In this document: piece by piece, positions 5,214 through 8,105 of the stretch
Layout of the letters: each line of letters begins with the position of its first letter
How positions within the stretch are numbered: position 1 is the first letter of the stretch
Assembly (NCBI GenBank): GCA_035252155.1
Contig: DATFDL010000038.1
Span: 1-8,105 of the forward strand
Length of the DNA stretch: 8,105 nt
Direction of reading: 5' to 3'
Origin: JAICLL01 sp035252155
GTDB taxonomy: Bacteria; Planctomycetota; Planctomycetia; Pirellulales; JAICIG01
The notes under the pieces: model-generated
What the model was told of the DNA's origin: nothing
What the model saw: the letters and a program-made list of their open reading frames with translations, nothing else
The model's database searches: none
Translations under genes and position numbers: made by a program

Positions 5214-8105
5214 TCAATCGAAGAACAATCCGCTGAGCACGGCGTTGACTCCGCCTACGTGCGTGAATACCAACCGCACATGCCCGCTCAGCTTCCAGAC
5301 AAGGTATTCACCGCTAACGAAATTCGACACGGAATGTGTATCGAGCGTTGCTCCGGTGGCGGCGTCGAGCACGCTCACCTGTTCGGTGCGTCCGCCCGAG
5401 TCCCAGTCGAGCAAATAGGCCGCGACCTGGTGGGTTTTGCCGTCGGTCAAATTCAGATCGACGGTAAAATTGTTGGCCGCATACCAGGTGGCCGCGATGC
5501 GGTCGGTGGGGCTACCGACCTTCTGCAAGGCTCGAGCATCAGTGGTCGATGACGCCCAAACCCAATTCTGTTGGCCACTCACCGAAAGTTGGGCGTAACT
5601 AGGCAGATTCACGGCATTGTCGAAGACATCGTATCCCGCGGAACCGTATTTTCCTTGCCATGTTCCCGATGTGGTTGTATCGGCAGTGACAAACAAGGCC
5701 GAGCCCGGATTGCTGGCTGGCGGCGTGATGTTGCCGAAGAACAGCCCGCTCAGCACCGCGTTCGCACCCGATAGTTCGGTGATGCGCACTTGGACGTGGC
5801 CGCCAACCGTCCAGGTGAGATACTCGCCGTTGCCAAACGATGAGGCCGTCTGGGTGTTCAACACGCTTCCGGTCGAAGGGTCGACGAGGTCAACTCGCTC
5901 CGAGCGGCCGACGCCGTCCCAGTCCAATAAATAAAGCGAGACCTCGTGCGTCTTACCATCAGTCATGGTGACGTCGATCGTGAAGCTGGTCGGCGAGTAC
6001 CAGGTGGCGGCGATGCGGCCCGTCGGATCGCTCGCCTTCTGCAAGGCCCGGCTGTCGCTGGTCGATGCCGCCCAGACATAACTCTGTTGGCCGCTGACGT
6101 TGACGCGGGCGTAGCTGGGATAACTAGCGGCGTCACCGACGACGTTGTACCCATCGGGGCCATACGCGTTTTGCCAGTTGCCTTCGGTCGTGCCATCGCT
6201 CTGTACGAACGAGGCCGAGGCAGGCGCGTGGATGTTGCCAAAAAACAACCCACTGACCACGGCGTTGGGGCCGGACGTGGCGGTGATTCGCAATTGCACG
6301 TGCCCGCCGAACTTCCAGGTCAGGTATTCGCCGCCGCCAAATCCTGAAACCGTTTGGCTGTTCAGAACCGCCCCTGACGAAGGGTCGATGACGTCGACGC
6401 GCTCGGACCGCCCAAGCTGATCCCAGTCAAGCAGATAAAGCGAGACTTCGTGCGTGTTTTCGTCGGTTAAATTGACATCCAGCGTAAAGCTCGACGGCGA
6501 GTACCAAGTGGCGGCGATGCGATCGGTGGTGCTGGTGGTTTTCTCCAGCGCGCGGGCGTTCGAGGTCGAAGCCGCCCAGACATAACTCTGCTCGCCGCTG
6601 GCAGAGACTTGGGCGTAGGTGGGATAACCGGCGCCGCTGCCGATGACGTTGTAGCCGTCAGAACCATACGCGTTCTGCCAATTGCCCTGGGTGGTGGAAT
6701 CGCTTTGAACAAACGAAGCCGAAGCGGGCGTCGTGGCTGCGGGCTGGCCAAAAAACAAGCCGCTGACGACGGCGTTGGGGCCCGACAAACTGGTGAATCG
6801 CAAATCAACGTGGCCGCCAAGCGTCCACCGCAGGTATTCGCCGCCGCTAAAGTTCGCCGCCGTCTGGCTGTCCAGCACGGTACCGGTGGTCGCGTCGAGA
6901 ACATCGATTCTTTCAGACCGCCCAAGCTTGTCCCAGTCGAGCAAATAGAGCGCAAGTTGATGTGCGCTCCCGTCGGTCAGATTGACGTCGAGCGTAAAGC
7001 TGGAGGGCGCATACCAGGTGGCGGCGATGCGATCGTTTAGATTAGTTTCTTTCTGCAATGCCTGAGCGGCGCTGGTCGAACTTGCCCAAACGTAGTTCTG
7101 GTTTCCGCTTGTGGAAACTTGGGCATAGCTGGGATAACTGGCGGCGTCGCCGATGACATTGTAGCCGTCGGCACCGTAAGTTCCGTGCCAGGTCCCCTGC
7201 GTGCTGGCATCGGCAGCAACAAACGAGGCGGTTGCGGCGGACGTGATGGTGACGGCGGACGCTTCGCCCGACTTGGCGCTTTCCCCCGCAGAGTTCAGCG
7301 CCGTGACCTCGTAGTAATAAGTCGTGCCAGCCGGCAGGCCTTTGTCGACGTAGGAAGTCCCTGTAACTCCGGTTGCAATTGGTGTGGCCGCCTCGCCGCC
7401 GCTGGTTGTGCCGCGGTAGACGTTATATGTGCTTGCGCCAGTCGCGGCGGTCCACGACAGGCTAATCTGGCCGCCGCCTCCCGTGGCAGTCAGGCCGGTG
7501 GGAACAGCCGAAATCGTCGTGGCAGACACCTCGGCAGACTTGGCGCTTTCCCCCGCCGAGTTCACCGCCGTGATTTTGTAGTAATAAGTCGTGCCAGCCG
7601 GCAGGCCTTTGTCAACGTAGGAAGTCCCTGTGACTCCGGTTGCGATTGGCGTGGCCGCCTCGCCGCCGCTGGTGGTGCCGCGGTAGACGTCATACGTGCT
7701 TGCGCCAGTCGCGGCGGTCCACGACAGGCTAATCTGGCCGCTGCCTCCCGTGGCAGCCAGGCCGGTGGGAGCTGTCGGCACAGTCGATGGCGCCGCGACA
7801 TGCCATACGAGCAATTCGTGCGAATCTGGCAAGAGCAAGTAATAATTGTCGGTGGTTGGGTTAAAATAACTTCCCCAGAGGTCGCCCGCGCCGGCCGTTG
7901 GGGGCGAGCCGCCCAACGTGCCCAAAGAGGCGATTGAGCTCGGTGCGACTTGGAGCGTCGCGGTGGTAGCCGTGCCGTTTTTGACGGCTGTGGCGGCGTT
8001 GAGGACATCCTGATAATTCACAAAGTAGGCGTTGACCTGCCATTGGTCGGCGTGGAAGCCTCGGTCAGTGAGCTGCGTGTCCGCCAGCGGTTGCCCGGGA
8101 TTGAC
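5214..8105 (-). CDS. Large secreted repeat protein with FN3 domains and four tandem beta-domains, C-terminal part (cut by window edge)
   Basis: The frame is open from the right edge to TGA 5216-5214, giving 963 visible residues. GTG 8021 is merely an in-frame internal codon; 28 coherent residues precede it and the real start is outside. Residues 1-111 include a DLWGSYFNPTTDNYYLLLPD segment of unknown family. Two fibronectin type III domains follow at about 112-197 and 200-287 (PTGLTATGG, ISLSWTAATGASTY, GTTYYYEVTALNSAGES). Four copies of a ~160-residue domain lie at 294-453, 464-623, 632-791 and 805-963. Each has WxxxYGxxGY, PSYAxV, VWASST, RIAATWY, FTxDVNLTD, LYLLDWDxxGRSE, GEYLxW, GHV and NAVxSGLFF. 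Alternating hydrophobics, aromatics and no catalytic pattern suggest a jelly-roll, carbohydrate-binding-like fold; that is inference. The protein ends with the last domain (SGLFFD), without a PEP-CTERM tail or anchor. The composition fits an extracellular adhesin or a polysaccharide-acting enzyme whose catalytic part, if any, is outside the window. Confidence 0.88.
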   Translation of the reverse strand, partial: VNPGQPLADTQLTDRGFHADQWQVNAYFVNYQDVLNAATAVKNGTATTATLQVAPSSIASLGTLGGSPPTAGAGDLWGSYFNPTTDNYYLLLPDSHELLVWHVAAPSTVPTAPTGLAATGGSGQISLSWTAATGASTYDVYRGTTSGGEAATPIATGVTGTSYVDKGLPAGTTYYYKITAVNSAGESAKSAEVSATTISAVPTGLTATGGGGQISLSWTAATGASTYNVYRGTTSGGEAATPIATGVTGTSYVDKGLPAGTTYYYEVTALNSAGESAKSGEASAVTITSAATASFVAADASTQGTWHGTYGADGYNVIGDAASYPSYAQVSTSGNQNYVWASSTSAAQALQKETNLNDRIAATWYAPSSFTLDVNLTDGSAHQLALYLLDWDKLGRSERIDVLDATTGTVLDSQTAANFSGGEYLRWTLGGHVDLRFTSLSGPNAVVSGLFFGQPAATTPASASFVQSDSTTQGNWQNAYGSDGYNVIGSGAGYPTYAQVSASGEQSYVWAASTSNARALEKTTSTTDRIAATWYSPSSFTLDVNLTDENTHEVSLYLLDWDQLGRSERVDVIDPSSGAVLNSQTVSGFGGGEYLTWKFGGHVQLRITATSGPNAVVSGLFFGNIHAPASASFVQSDGTTEGNWQNAYGPDGYNVVGDAASYPSYARVNVSGQQSYVWAASTSDSRALQKASDPTGRIAATWYSPTSFTIDVTMTDGKTHEVSLYLLDWDGVGRSERVDLVDPSTGSVLNTQTASSFGNGEYLTWTVGGHVQVRITELSGANAVLSGLFFGNITPPASNPGSALFVTADTTTSGTWQGKYGSAGYDVFDNAVNLPSYAQLSVSGQQNWVWASSTTDARALQKVGSPTDRIAATWYAANNFTVDLNLTDGKTHQVAAYLLDWDSGGRTEQVSVLDAATGATLDTHSVSNFVSGEYLVWKLSGHVRLVFTHVGGVNAVLSGLFFD
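5217..7226 (-). repeat. Four tandem copies of a ~160-codon domain
   Basis: The units occupy 6747-7226, 6237-6716, 5733-6212 and 5217-5693, in protein order, spaced by 168-173 codons with short Ala/Pro/Ser linkers. The second and third units are the most alike, sharing SASFVQSD, GNWQNAYG, THEVSLYLLDWD and similar linkers. The fourth is the most divergent (ALFVTADTTTSGTWQGKYGS; GGRTE for GRSE). This suggests growth by successive duplication within the gene. Confidence 0.85.
7270..7770 (-). repeat. Near-identical tandem duplication of the FN3 module
   Basis: Bases 7270-7503 and 7537-7770 are direct repeats of 234 bases with a period of 267 bases, exactly 89 codons. By eye they differ at only about 15 positions, mostly single substitutions, some silent. 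The DNA-level identity is far above that of the downstream domains. This indicates a recent duplication or gene conversion of one fibronectin type III domain in frame. Confidence 0.85.

Noticed and set aside
7119..7937. Plus-strand open frame of 272 codons
   Set aside because: It lies wholly antisense to the repeat protein, and its repeated Gly/Arg/Ala-rich segments mirror the FN3 DNA duplication. It is a high-GC shadow frame.
5214..8021. GTG 8021 as the start of the repeat protein
   Set aside because: The frame continues upstream to the window edge with protein-like sequence and no stop, so the gene is truncated by the window rather than starting there.

Overview
The window reads as a piece of a high-GC bacterial chromosome, most likely from a planctomycete of the Pirellulales type. 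This is an inference. It rests on an exosortase gene beside a Wzz/GumC-type exopolysaccharide gene, a PEP-CTERM protein, large secreted repeat proteins, weak Shine-Dalgarno signals, and long intergenic regions full of hairpin repeats. No rRNA or other marker gene is present to prove it.

Layout. (1) Bases 1-3368 hold a minus-strand surface-polysaccharide block. In transcription order it contains a UDP-glucuronate/UDP-glucose 4-epimerase-like SDR enzyme (3368-2406), a 660-base non-coding gap, an exosortase (1745-714), and the N-terminal 217 residues of a Wzz/GumC-like chain-length determinant (651 to the left edge). The gap carries a compound palindrome, a candidate promoter and a possible structured leader RNA. 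(2) Bases 3369-3805 are non-coding and rich in repeats: two copies of a short hairpin repeat in opposite orientation enclose a 30-bp-arm inverted repeat. (3) Bases 3806-5057 hold two plus-strand genes for exported proteins: a 146-residue protein with a signal peptide and no recognised family, and a 236-residue PEP-CTERM protein. They are followed by a strong intrinsic terminator (5101-5136). (4) Bases 5214-8105 are one minus-strand reading frame, open at the right edge. It encodes the C-terminal 963 residues of a large, probably extracellular protein with two near-identical fibronectin type III domains and four tandem copies of a ~160-residue beta-rich domain, here unnamed.

How the parts fit. 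Exosortases cut PEP-CTERM tails of exported proteins and are usually encoded within exopolysaccharide loci. The exosortase, the Wzz-like protein and the sugar epimerase therefore form one coherent envelope module, and the PEP-CTERM protein 2.6 kb away is a plausible substrate. The large repeat protein has no PEP-CTERM tail and need not be linked to the exosortase.

The most unusual DNA is non-coding. A 176-bp compound palindrome is built from four alternating copies of a 19-bp motif. A separate dispersed hairpin repeat occurs three times, twice just upstream of start codons. I found no tRNA, rRNA, CRISPR array, transposase or phage gene.
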